Assembly: GCA_021396245.1 (NCBI GenBank)
Contig: WNYE01000031.1
Coordinates: 350,924 to 414,923 of the forward strand
Direction: 5' to 3'
Origin: Sporothrix humicola
Lineage: Eukaryota; Ascomycota; Sordariomycetes; Ophiostomatales; Ophiostomataceae
Length of the DNA: 64,000 nucleotides
Program-made: the position numbers and the translations under genes
The notes under the pieces: generated by a model
What the model was told of the DNA's origin: nothing
The model's database searches: none
Seen by the model: the letters and a program-made list of their open reading frames with translations, nothing else
Shown here: in pieces, positions 1 through 11,137 of the stretch
How positions within the stretch are numbered: the first letter of the stretch is position 1
Layout of the letters: each line of letters starts with the position of its first letter

Positions 1-534
1 GAGCTCATTCCTATCTATGGCTTGGCCGGCTACCTGCCCTTTGTGCGCCGTTGGGGCGTTGGTGGTCTGCAGCAGCCATGGGAGATGTACCCGCTGGCCG
101 CCGTCTATGGCCTTGTACTTGGTGGCCTCAGCAGCTACTGCCGCTCGCTCTACGGTGAGCTGATCCCACCAGGCTCTGAGGCCGCCTTTTACGCTCTCTA
201 TGCCATCACCGACAAGGGCTCCAGCGTCTTTGGCCCAGCCATCGTCGGTGCCATCATTGACGCGTCGGGTGAGATCCGCCCGGCCTTTTGGTTCTTGGCC
301 GCCCTCGTCGGCCTGCCGGCACCGATTCTCTACTGTGTCAATGTCGAGCGCGGCAAACGTGAAGGCGAGCGTCTTGCAGCTGTTATTGAGGGCTACAACA
401 GCAGCGGCCATGCTAGTGGTGACGAGATCAACGATGGTGATAACGACGAACAAGACACCGACGGTAACCGCACACCACGGGCGATTCTCGGAGACTATGA
501 CGACGATGAGGACGACAACGAGGAACGTCGTTGA
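1..534 (+). CDS. ATG22: Atg22-type vacuolar permease, C-terminal part (5' end outside window)
   Basis: The frame is open from base 1 and stops at 532-534, giving about 177 residues of the C-terminal end of an MFS-like membrane protein. It holds the Atg22 signature around YCRSLYGELIPPGSEAAFYA, followed by ITDKGSSVFGPAIVGAI and a last hydrophobic segment. A long acidic hydrophilic tail rich in D, E and N follows. Atg22 proteins are vacuolar membrane permeases that release amino acids from autophagic breakdown back to the cytosol. The family identity is clear from these motifs. Fungi often carry more than one Atg22-like paralogue, and I cannot say which one this is. The start codon, earlier membrane segments and any introns lie upstream of the window. 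The gene runs in the same direction as the BAH-PHD gene, 3.8 kb away. Confidence 0.85.
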   Translation, partial: ELIPIYGLAGYLPFVRRWGVGGLQQPWEMYPLAAVYGLVLGGLSSYCRSLYGELIPPGSEAAFYALYAITDKGSSVFGPAIVGAIIDASGEIRPAFWFLAALVGLPAPILYCVNVERGKREGERLAAVIEGYNSSGHASGDEINDGDNDEQDTDGNRTPRAILGDYDDDEDDNEERR

Positions 535-3500
535 TTAACGAAAGTTTTAATATTTGTCCAAAGTCTCGCCTCAGCCTGACTATAAATGTCTGTACTTCTT
601 GGATAGTTCTAATATGTATATAATGGATAATGCAGTCCTACCAAACTTCTGTAGGGCTATTCTACTCATTTCATAACTCACTATAATAACTCATACCACT
701 GTTTGAGGTCGTTGTCAATCTAGTAAATTTGGTTCGCGATTTCGAGTTCCTTTACGCGAGGCTCTGGATTATGGTCACGTGACATTATCTTCATATATAT
801 ACATGGAAATGCCATTTTCAAGAACGGAGCCAGGCTGGACAAGGTGTTTGTGTTAATTCCTTCTTGATTATGGTACTGTATTGTAGTAGGATATCGCTAT
901 AAATAATAGTAGTTTATGGATTGTTTCGGGCAGCATAAAGGGGACTTCGTTTTGGACAGAGATCTTCCTGATTGTCAAAGACGGATTTGGATTCAGTACC
1001 AGTTTTCTATACGGAGTACTAGTAGTTGTTCGTCACTCGTCATAGCTTCAAACGACTAAATTGCTACTATATTGTCGAGAAAAACTTGTTGTTCAAATTA
1101 ATACACCTTACCATATGGTGGACTTATAAAGCTGCACCTTCTCGATGCCCAGCTTGCTCGATTCCTCCCAATTGCATACACCTTGTCATCCATCATGTGG
1201 GTCAGTGGCAAATGGAAAGTCAATAAACACGTAGTCGTGGTACATAGAATACGGAGGCGGGATTGCCTTTAATGATTATTTGCCTCCTTGTTTGCCCCAG
1301 CAGTTGTGTACATTATTCACTCTCATGGTAGCTCGACAGCAATCGCATCTACCCCGCTAATATACACTTGGTCGAGGCTGGACCTATATTTCGAACAACA
1401 GAAGATAGCATTGTTGTTTCCATTGGCATTCTTTTGATATCGCTTCGAATGGACGGGAACCGCCACTGGGAATAACTTTCAACTTGTCATCCTAGAACCT
1501 CACGACTCGGATCGCATCAATGAGGCAAGTGCTATACGGCAGACAAATCGGCAAATCATTTTCGGCAAGCACGCAAAGGCCGAAAGATAGAGTTAACGCA
1601 TGCGGCTGTCGAATCCGAGTCCCAGCTCCATCGTCAACTCTTTTGCACTTTTTTATTTTGTCCCCGCTATTTATATAGACTCATACAGTCTCTAGTTGTC
1701 AAGGTAAGCATATAAACTCGTGATGGACGTGTTGGCCCTGACTTTGCATCTTTGTCTTGTCCCTTTCCAGGACAGTACATTATATTCTTCGACGTTTATA
1801 TTCTGCCTTGTTTCCGCAATTCGTTCTTTCCCGCTTTCTTCGTTTATTTGCCTTGTCATTTCAACGATTAAAGACGAAACCACCTTAGCCGCGCCTTCCT
1901 TCCTTTCCCCGCCCAACCCAACGTTGTTGTCTTCAGCCACCCAACCTCCTCCTTTTTTTGCACCAGTCATTTATGTCGCTGTTGTGGCCTAATGTGACAG
2001 ACAACATAACCGCCAACTGCTATTTGTCAGTTCATTCACTGCAACATCTTATATTTCTACTCTACGCACCGTTGACAAAAGTGATCTTTGATTTCTGATT
2101 TCTCAATTTTCTCCGTTTCGCCGTCTGTCTTCTTAACGCCCCCTTCCCCCTCGTTGGCGCTTTCCCCCTGAACGTTTATTTATTACTTATTGCACAACAA
2201 GAATTCGGATACTGCTTTCCTTCCACCACGTTCCTTCCACTTTTTTATTTTATTATCCACACCTTTCTTTTCCTTTCCTCACTTTGCCACCTTGTCACCT
2301 TTCCCACAGCATACATCAATCAACCATCAATCATCAATCATCAATCATCAAACGGTAACCAGATAGCTTTGGATCGTAAGTTGACACTCATTTTTTGGTC
2401 AAGCACGGCGTCGTTGAAGGCCCTGCCGCTGATCTTTTCCTGTTGGCCCCTGTCTTCCCTCCTCGCCTTATTTCCCGTTTCGTCCTCAGTAGCTCCATCG
2501 CTCTTGCCCTCTCCACACATTTTCCAGCAAGTTAAAGTGTACTCCGTATTCCCAAACGTCTTGCTGCACCCCACTTCCTTCCTCTTCTGAATTTTCCTTC
2601 AACCTGGCTCGTTCTTTCCCTTATCACCATATTCATATGTTTTGGACAATATTCCACGTCTTGCTGCTCTTTATTTTGCGTTTCCACTCTCTTCTCTTCA
2701 TTTCATCTTTTCCCCATCTTCTCCATCTACTCTCCTCGGCACCCAACTCTACACCACAAACACGACGCTACCCGGCTGTCAACGCGTGCGCGCGGAGAAA
2801 AGCACGATAGCTCGACACTAGATTCTTTTCATCTCCCTCGTTTACCCTTCTCTCCCTCCTTACGCGCTGCTATTTCGCCGCTGCTTAGCGAACATTCGAC
2901 TCCTTTTTTGTCCTGTTTTCGTCTATCTCTTGCTTCTATTTATTCTGACAACAATAGCAGCTCCTTTCACCTGTCAGCTCTTTTGTCTGCTTGTCACTCC
3001 TTGCTTCAAGCGACGCGGGATAGCCCGACTATTTTCATCGCCCGCAAAGCCATATTTTCCGGTTCACCACCCACACCAAATACTCCGTACTTTGAGCGGA
3101 ACCTATTTGTGCACATTCAGCAGCAAAGAAAAGCAAAAGAGGGGGCCTTGAAGAAGCTTGGACCCTTTTTGTCCCTGTGCTTATTTCATTGAGTTTTATT
3201 TGGAGAAGCCCAGTCTCATTCAATCACAACCGCCGAGTCAATCAAGACAAGACAGACCTAGGCCGCCCCCTTCACACTTTTTGAGAAACCACCCCCTTCC
3301 TCTTTTTTTTCTCCCTTAGAAGCCAGAAACGAAGCGAGACACGGCCTCCCGCCCGCAGAGTCCGAGGATCCCCCAGTCGCAAACCACGCCGAAGCGCACG
3401 CGCAACAAACGCAAGGGCCAAGAAGGTCAACACCTTGCCAGGGACACATCGCACTCAAGCGCCACGCATATGCAGTTGCAGAAAACGCACCTTCTACCAC

Positions 3501-4331
3501 CTGCCATTCAGCCCGCCTCCCCGTGCATCCCGGCAACACGAATCTGTCTTGTATTCCTTGTTCATTGATTGCATCCTGATTTTTTTTTCTTGGGACTCTT
3601 TCAACTCCTTCTCCCCTTCTTCCTTTCAACAGCCCCCATCCATTCCGCGCATTCACAATCGTCCTCCGTCTCGATCGGATCAACCACCTGTCAGCCTTAC
3701 TAGCGGGTTTTCTTCTATCGCTCCTGTCGCTCTCCCTTTTCTTACGCCGTCCTTTTGTCCACTTTGTTCCTTGCTTTGCTTTTTTTGTTCTATACGTCAA
3801 CAAACCAGCGACGAAACGGAAACGACCGCCAACGACGAGCGCCTAGCTCAACACCAATCGCGCGCGCGCGAATTAAACCACTTCCCCCATTCTTTCCGAA
3901 AATTAGTGAACAGCACAGCAAAGCTACGAAGCGCTTCGCTTGCTTTCTGTTCCCCTCACGTGGAACTGACTGCTCCTTGTCTGCAGCAACCCGCTTGTGT
4001 CGCCCTCTTCTGCGTCGAACTCGAACACCGACTCGACCCTTTATCGACTCGCTTTCTCTGCGAAACCCAACCTCTCCGTCTGCCAACGATTTTTTGCCTC
4101 CCCTTCAGCGAAGCGATTCCATCGCGCCCATCACCACACCGTTCTACCTAGCTTCATTTCGCTCCGATCGCCGTTGCTTTCGGCAAGACTGGCAGGGCCC
4201 AACGGTCTAACGGCGCCAACGACAACCGCACCTTTTTACTCCTCGAACCGCGACGCGACATCGCGTCATCCGACTACGAGTCCTTCGACTGCTTGTCCAG
4301 CAGAACAGAACCCAAACACAACTGCGACAAG
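535..4331. promoter_or_regulatory. Long intergenic region and pyrimidine-rich leader of the BAH-PHD gene
   Basis: No gene is visible here. The first 1.1 kb is rather AT-rich and holds the 3' flank of the Atg22 gene. From about 1690 to 4330 the plus strand is strongly pyrimidine-rich, with many C/T runs, typical of fungal promoters and 5' leaders but unusually long. Copies of the dispersed motif TACTCCGTA (or its complement) lie at about 1010, 2540 and 3081. The open frames in this stretch translate into low-complexity Ser/Pro/Phe-rich sequence and are not credible proteins. Confidence 0.6.
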
Positions 4332-6080
4332 ATGACACAGACATCCTCCTCGTCTAAACGGCCGCGTACGGAAACCACAACCGACGATACCCGTGCCGAG
4401 TGCCCCTTTACGGTCCGCGTCCTCGACCCACGCGAGAAGGACCTGAAGAACAAGAGCAAGAAGCGCCGGAAGCGGGGTCACAACACCTCCGGCGGCAACC
4501 ACCCAGATGACGACGATGGCAACCGGAAGATCCTGCAACAATGCGCGCCCTTTGAGCCCAAGGGCGACTTCACGACGCACAGCAACATGGACGTCCATTA
4601 CGTCGTCGAGCCAGCAAAGCAGTGGGCTGACATGACACGGTATAACAGCTTCGTCCTCAACGGCGTTAAGTACTACTGCGAGGGCTTCATCTACGTCGCA
4701 AACGAATCCTCTCTTGAGCGGCAGAGAACTGGTGCGTCTTCTGCCGCAGCGGCGGCAGCAGCAGCGGCTGGTGCAGGTGCAACCGGCGCAGGAAGTGTTG
4801 GTGCACAGAGCGTGGGACCTCGCAAGCGCTCAGAAGACGACTGGGTGGCGCGCATTCTGGAGATCCGGGCTAGCGACGAGCATCACGTTTATGCGCGCGT
4901 CTTTTGGATGTACTGGCCGGACGAGCTCCCGGCAGGGACACACTACGGAAAACGGCAGGTTCAGGGCCGGCAGCCATACCACGGCTCTTCTGAGCTGATT
5001 GCGTCTAATCACAGTAGGTTTACTGCATTGGTCCTGGGAGTTGACATGTTTGGTGTGGCTGGAAAACAGAGGCTAACAACATCATAGTGGACATCATCAA
5101 CGTTGTCAGTGTTACATCAATGGCACAAGTCAACCACCTTAACGAAGAGAAGGACGACGATGTTCAAAGCGCCCTGTACTGGCGCCAGGCCCTCGACGTG
5201 CGCAGTTTCGAGCTTTCTGTGAGTGTCCCTTGGGTAAATATGGAGTATTTCTGGTGTATTGCATACTAACGAATCTTGCCCCCTCCAGACCATCGAGTCA
5301 GTCTGTGACTGCAACCAACCTGCGAACCCTGACAAAATGCTTGTCGGCTGCGGCGACGACAACTGCGCAAAATGGATCCACGAAGAATGCCTCAAACACT
5401 ACGCCCTGATGCGTGTATACGAGCGGCTAGGGCACGACAAGCCACACATCGCGGTCAAGTCAGACATTGTTAAATCCGAAGCCGGCACCGACGACGTGAA
5501 GGAACCGTTGAGCCCACGGGAATCTGGCGGCGCAGCATCTGCACAGCACTCGATCGACGTCAAGGCGGACACAGTCGAGGTCCAGGGCGCCAGCGATGAC
5601 GACGATGCAGTCAATAGACGAACGAGTGGCCACGGAGGTGACAGTGGCAGAGAATCAAAAGATGTGGCCGTGCGGAGCAAGGCAAAGGCACTGGACGACA
5701 CGGCGGCTGGCACGCCACCACTTAAGAGGGAAGTGACGCCGTCCGAATCAGACGCCGGCAAGAAGGGCACTGGCTTGGCCACGCCCACTCCCGCGCCGAA
5801 TTTGTCAGCGACGCCGGCGTCCAGAGCCCGGAAGTCGCCAGCGGTGACTGGCAGCACCAAGAAAGCGGCGGCAGGCCGCGCGTTCCCTACGCTGCAGTCG
5901 TTTGGCAACAAGAAGAAGCCGTACGACAAGCTGTTTGAGGCAAGCCTGCTGCTGACGCCGCTGAATTCGACGGCACCGACGATGATCGAGATCCGGGATC
6001 TGCGGCGCAAGGTGGAGGGCGGCGAGAAGGAATGGCTGGAGCCGGCAGAGTGCCCCGTGTGCGGCTCGGCAATCCGGTAG
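4332..6080 (+). CDS. epr-1: BAH-PHD chromatin reader, EPR-1-like
   Basis: Exons are 4332-5013, 5088-5218 and 5289-6080, encoding 534 residues. Both introns carry perfect branch points (GCTAAC, ACTAAC). The start has A at -3. Residues 30-60 are basic then acidic. A BAH domain spans about 100-272, with WVARILEI, FWMYWPDELP and ELIASNHMDIINVV, and is interrupted by an Ala/Gly insert at about 137-158. A PHD-like zinc cluster follows: C277, C279, C292, C297, H302, C305. The expected last Cys pair appears only at the extreme C-terminus (C526, C529, in ECPVCGSAIR), beyond a disordered linker of about 220 residues. Neurospora EPR-1 has this domain pair and reads H3K27me3 in Polycomb-type silencing, so a nuclear silencing role is the inference here. 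Snt2-type BAH-PHD proteins are much longer. The gene converges with ALG12, 0.84 kb away. Confidence 0.8.
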
Positions 6081-6922
6081 GACCGGTCTCCCGAAGAAGA
6101 TGAAGCTCTATACGGCGATAACTTTGACCCTGCTATGGAAATCGCGATTCAGAACCTTCAGGCGTGGGGACCACAGTTTTGTATCCCTATCTGCAATGAC
6201 TGTTAGATGACGACACCAAAGCAAAGGCTCTCTTGTTTGTCTTTCCGTTTGACTTCATCTTCTGGCACTCTTGCACGGTTTCTCCATTTATCTCGCTCCG
6301 ACCTTCATGCAAACTTCTGCATCTTTCAAAGCGCCTTTCACGCTTGTTTCTTCCTTTTTCTATTCCTATCGGCTCCCTTTACCCCTGATATTTTTATGAA
6401 ATGGTGTAAAAGTTATCCAGTGTCTTGACCCCCTAGGGGGTTTTTCCTTTGTTCTTCTTTTTCCATTTCTTTTCCCTTTGTTTTCCGCGGTGGAAGGGTT
6501 CTCGTCGTTATGCGTGCTGTTTTACTATTATATCTGCATCCATTTTCTTCTAGCTGTCTGCAATTATGGTATTATTTTTCAATGGGATTTCTTTCTGTCT
6601 TCTCCCAAGCAACACGTTTATCAAGCTTTTCAAGTATTCGTCATCTTGTTCATTAAATTTATTTCATTTTACAGATGTTGTGTGTCTGTCTGTTAACCTT
6701 CCGCTATGATATAAGCGGGCTCGAAAGAACAAAAAATAGGGGGCAGCCTCAGATTTGTGCTAGATTTTGACCTCTTTCTCCTTTTTATTTTCCTTACTTA
6801 TATTCCGTGTCTTCCCAGTTCAAATACACAAATATATTTATCAGATTTATTCTTATTACTTTTGTTCATCCACATGATTATATATCGTACACTTTTGAAA
6901 AGTCGCCGGCCTCGCTCTCAGT
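6081..6922. other. Convergent 3' flanks of the BAH-PHD gene and ALG12
   Basis: This 842-bp stretch separates two genes that end toward each other. It is T-rich on the plus strand with many short TTT/CTT runs, as expected for 3' untranslated regions. No coding sequence or structured RNA is recognised. Confidence 0.6.
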
Positions 6923-9064
6923 CTATTTCGACGCCTTCTTGACCTTGCCAGCAACAGCAGCGCCATCGCCCTTGACGCGCTGCATGATGTAGATGCGCGG
7001 TGCCATCTTTGGGCCAGCCCACCATCCACCTGTCAGCGAGCGCACAAACTCGCGCAGACGCGAGACTGTTGCACCGTGACCGACAACGGCCGGTCTTGAA
7101 CCTTCCTCCTCTTCATCACTGGCACTCTTCTGGCCAGGGCGCAGGATCTCAATACCGGCATAGCCCTCAACAACGGCAACAGTGTCCCACTGCGACTGCT
7201 GTTGGCCGCTGGCGCTGCCCGTAGAAGTCGTCACCACAGCCTTGGGGTCCTCGACGAGGACATAGTCGAACTGGGCCCAGAAGGCGGGGTCGCGAAGCAC
7301 TGAAGGGTCTTCGGTCTTGTCGACGATAAGGTGGGGCAGATGGCGCGAAGCTGCGGCGGCGGCGGCAGCTCTGGGCGAGATCTTCTTGGCAGCCGGCAGG
7401 ACGCGGTCGGCGTTGGCGTCAAAAGGATCAGTGCCAGCAGCAGCGACCTGACGAGCGAGGGCAGCAGCACGCTGCTCGACGGCGAAACGGTGGCTCAGCA
7501 GGGTAGCACCCATGGCCGAGCCGAACAGAGTAACACCTGTCATGCAAGAGAGCACGTCGGCATGGGCAGACACGACAAACGGAGAGTCAGACGACGACGA
7601 CGCAACAGTGGAAGCCGCAGTGGCAGCGGCAACAGCAGCATCAGCCGTTGCCAGGTTGCGCAGGGCTGCCAGAGCCTCGCCACCCGGGTAGTTGAGAGCC
7701 GAGATGAGCAGCATAGCAGTGCTAGCGGCAAAGGTGATGGGTACCGACAGGATAAGCAGGCACCACATCAGCTGGGTGACCGGTCCCGATCCGCCAGCGG
7801 CCGAGGCAGGCTTGCCGTCTTTTTCATTCTTGGCCTGGATGCTGGCATTGCGCTCTTGATGGCGTTGGACACTCTTAGTGAGCTGATCGGCGCCCAGAGC
7901 AGCGGCAGCCGTCAATGGTGGCACCACGTACAGAACAAAGCGGGCCTCCTTGTGCGGCTGTAGCGAGTAGATGGCGACAAACAAAAGGCTGGGCCAGACG
8001 AGAAGCGACGCCGGTCCAGCCGTGGCGGGGCGACGGAGGGCCAGGGGAATCAGCAGGAAGATGGCCAGAGGGTTAAGCAGCAGCTTCGGCAGCGCGGAAG
8101 AGAAGTAGTAGTGCCACGGGCTGGTGCCCCATTCGCTGGCCTGGCCGTTGACGACGTTGAACCAGAAGCCGTGCAGCTCGGGCCAGTAGGGAATGGGCGG
8201 AAAAGTTTGCCAAAAGTACGAGTCAATGGGCACAGAGAGCGCAAGGGCGACGGCGACAGCCACGGCAACGGTCCGCACAATACGCTCGGCCGTCGCAAGT
8301 GGGGCCACAACGAGATACACAGCAACGGCGGCTAGCAAAAGAGCCACCTCGGCGCGGAAAACAACACCAGCAAAGGCCAGCAGACAGAGAGCCACGCGAA
8401 TACGGCCGCCGGCGCGGATCTTGGCCAGGCGAGTCGCACTGGCGCCCTGCGGCGACAGCAGGAACGAAAAGGCCCACGTCGTCAGGAAAAAGGCAAACAT
8501 GTTGGGCAGTGTGCGCGACGCGTAGAAAAGCACGTGGAACTGGCTGGCCTGCAGCACGAGATACCAGCGCCCTGTGGACCGGCCGCAAGCAGCACTCAGC
8601 GAACGCGACAGCGAGACGAGCGCACCGGCATTGGCCAGGCCCAGCACGCCGCGAATGGCCGTCTGAGCAGCAGGGCCGCCCATCAGCGCGCCGATCGAGT
8701 TGGCCAGCTGGATCACAGGCTGGCCAATTCCTGCAAGCAGCACGGCGCCGACAAAGGTGCGCGGGACAGCGCCGGGGAAGGTAAAGTGGTCGTAGCGCTG
8801 CTCGAGGCGCAGGCCGGCGCCGCGGCCGGTGGGCGTTCCATAAACGAGGACATCGTGGGCGGCCTGGATGTTGAATGATTCTTCGACCTTGGTGTAAGGC
8901 GCAATGGCGAGGTGGACGAGGACCAGTGCTGGAATCAGCAGCGTGAGGAAGAGGTCTGGAAAGACAACATGCAGTTAGTATTGGAGTCGCATGGTGGAAT
9001 GCAGTTGGGGACATTGGAGGAGCTCAAGCTTGTGACTCGTGTTGTTCTCACCTGTGTTCTTCAT
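6923..9064 (-). CDS. ALG12: ALG12: dolichyl-P-Man:Man7GlcNAc2-PP-dolichol alpha-1,6-mannosyltransferase
   Basis: Exon 1 is only 13 nt (9052-9064, encoding M-K-N-T plus one base). Exon 2 is 6923-8955. The 96-nt intron has a GTGAG donor and an ATACTAAC branch point. The product has 681 residues. The enzyme adds the eighth mannose to the lipid-linked N-glycan precursor on the luminal side of the ER. Family GT22 features are plain: an early hydrophobic segment, then YTKVEESFNIQAAHDV near residues 24-40, YDHFTFPGAVPRTF, and SQFHVLFYASRTLPNMFAF, followed by many hydrophobic segments. The last 250 residues are variable, with Ala/Ser-rich stretches, and end in a lysine-rich tail (VKKASK). Without the mini-exon the protein would lose the catalytic-loop region, so this start is preferred over in-frame Met codons further in. 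YOS1 diverges from the same promoter. Confidence 0.9.
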
Positions 9065-9940
9065 GATGGCTGTTTGGCGATAGCTTCCTGATTCCCCCTT
9101 TTTGTTGTTGTTGGAAGTTACGGGAAAAGAAGAAGCAGTAAAAGAAAGAGAAGGAAAGAAACAAACAAATAGAATAGGAAGGAAGGAAGGACGAAAAGAA
9201 AAAGAGAACGGAAAGCACGAGGGGAAGAGGTTGATGCCCAGAAATGCAACACCTCAGGGAAGGCGAGACCCTCTGTCAAGTTCCTCCTGGCCTGCCCAAA
9301 CCGTCGCCAAACTTGTCGTACACGGGAAGGTGAGCTCCAAGGAAGGGGGTCATCTTGGAGCGTGTAGGCCAATCACAGTGGGGTCAGACCCAGCTAAACT
9401 CAGGTGTCAGCGGCCCCGTATTTGCTCGATTACAAAGGGGGTCCAGCACTAAAGTCCTGTGGCGTCACAGTCTCTCGCTGTCCTCCACAGGGCCAATTCG
9501 TACAGTACACGGTCCGCGTCTCCTCGCACGGCCTAGCGTATTTTCGCACAAGCTGCTGCTGTGTCCTTTTCCAGACAGCAAGGCAGCTCTCTAGATTTTA
9601 GTGGATCTACCCAGTATGCCAGCTAAGTAAGCTTTGGAGGGCCCGCGTTTTGTCCTTTTCGGTCTCTTCCACTCTTCCTCTTCTCTTCCTCTCTCCTTTC
9701 CCATCGGTGACGACGACGAACCACGAACAACGGCGACCACGACACGCCGTTTGACGACAACACCCACAAAAGGCGACTCCATCTGCCCTGCGATCCAGGG
9801 CTGATGATGAAATAGAGGCCATCCACGTCGGAACCCTCAGAAACCGTCCCAGAACAAACCTCCTTTTCCCACGCGACAGCAAATCTTCAACTTTCACACC
9901 GACTGCCCTCCTCGCGAGGCGCAACCCCCTTTCGTCCACC
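9065..9940. promoter_or_regulatory. Divergent promoter region between ALG12 and YOS1
   Basis: This 876-bp stretch lies between the start codons of two genes transcribed in opposite directions. Just upstream of ALG12 (9110-9230) the plus strand is purine-rich, so the ALG12 leader is pyrimidine-rich. Upstream of YOS1 (9655-9710) the plus strand is itself CT-rich. This is the usual strand asymmetry of fungal 5' leaders, and it places two transcription starts here. No specific factor site can be assigned. Confidence 0.6.
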
Positions 9941-10337
9941 ATGTATCTCCTGGGGGGTTTTCTTTATGGTACGACAGCAACAGTGTCGCCGACCCGTCTT
10001 CTGATAGATAGTTCTTTGCTAACCGTCCAGTCTCCGTCCTCCTGATCAATGCGATCGCCATCCTCTCCGAAGACCGCTTCCTGGCGCGCATCGGCCTCTC
10101 ACCCTCGACCTATGATCCGGCCTTTGGCCAGCCCGGCGTCGGCGGCGTCAGTCCCGGCGATGCCAGCATCAAGGCCAAGATCATCAACCTGATTGCCAGC
10201 GTCCGGACGTTGATGCGGAGTACGTTTATTTCCTCTACAATAATTCCTACTAAATTACCACGACAACCACTAACAAACCAGTACCCTTGATTGTCATCAA
10301 CACGCTGCTCATAGTGTATGAGCTGGTTCTCGGTTAA
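9941..10337 (+). CDS. YOS1: Yos1-type ER-Golgi transport protein
   Basis: This three-exon gene (9941-9968, 10031-10219, 10282-10337) encodes 90 residues. Intron 1 (9969-10030) and intron 2 (10220-10281) are 62 nt each, both with GTACG donors; CTAACC and CTAAC branch signals lie near their acceptors. The protein starts MYLLGGFLYVSVLLINAIAI, continues with LSEDRFLARIG, has a short Gly/Pro/Ser loop, and ends with a second hydrophobic segment around IPLIVINTLLIVYELVLG. This is the complete Yos1 architecture: a small two-pass membrane protein that in yeast binds the Yip1-Yif1 complex and supports COPII vesicle budding from the ER. The gene is easily missed because each exon is short. Confidence 0.93.
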
Positions 10338-11137
10338 GCGGAGAGAAAAAGAGTTGGAAGTTGGGGAGGATGAGGACGGAAGTCGGGCGTGACGAAAGAT
10401 AGATTTCGGGGAGGAAGAGAGCCTAAAAAAGAAGACAATGAACGGAAGACTCGCTACGAACTTGGATGCGAGATCTGGTGTACAACAAGCCTGGAGAGAA
10501 GGCAAAAATAAGGACAATGCCAGGGGTTTTTGTTCCTTGGATGAACGGATTTGGATGGTTACTGGCCAGATGGTCTGCTAGGAGTAGATATCTGGCCATT
10601 TTGTGCTGGCAGACGCTTCTGTCACAGCACGTGTAACACTACGAACTACACTTTATATAAAAACAACATCATGATAGCATTTTACTGGATTTTTCTAGTT
10701 GCTAATGCAAACAGTGGCAATAGCAGCGAAGAAACGGTAAATATTTTGAAGTGTGCGAGCTATATAGCATGCGTATGTGAATATAGAAGAAAACAATACA
10801 AGAAACAGAAGGGCTATTATCATTGTAGGCGTAATATAAGGATATGACAAAATAAACAAAAGGCAAAGGACAGGCTCGCTAGTATTCCAACATGTGATAT
10901 GGCAAAAAAAAAAAAGAGACAACATATGTGTAAAAACAAATAGCTTCAAGCCGAACGTGGGCACGGCCATGCCTCTAAAACAAACAGAAAAGGAAACATA
11001 AAGACCAAAATAGGTAGGTAGAGTATGATAATAGATGGGACATGAGAGGCGAGAGATGAGAGGTGTGTGGGGCGAAGAGTAAGAGGGTATCTGGCAAGAA
11101 CGAGGAATGAAGAAACAGGGAATAGCTCTGAAAAGGA
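10338..11137. other. Convergent 3' flanks of YOS1 and the F-box gene
   Basis: This 0.8-kb region lies between two genes ending toward each other. The segment from about 10620 to 10960 is A-rich on the plus strand, with a 13-base A run near 10900. Nothing coding is recognised. Confidence 0.55.

Noticed and set aside
3435..4151. A 238-residue open frame upstream of the BAH-PHD gene
   Set aside because: It lies in the CT-rich leader and translates to Ser/Pro/Phe/Arg low-complexity sequence; several overlapping frames there are equally open.
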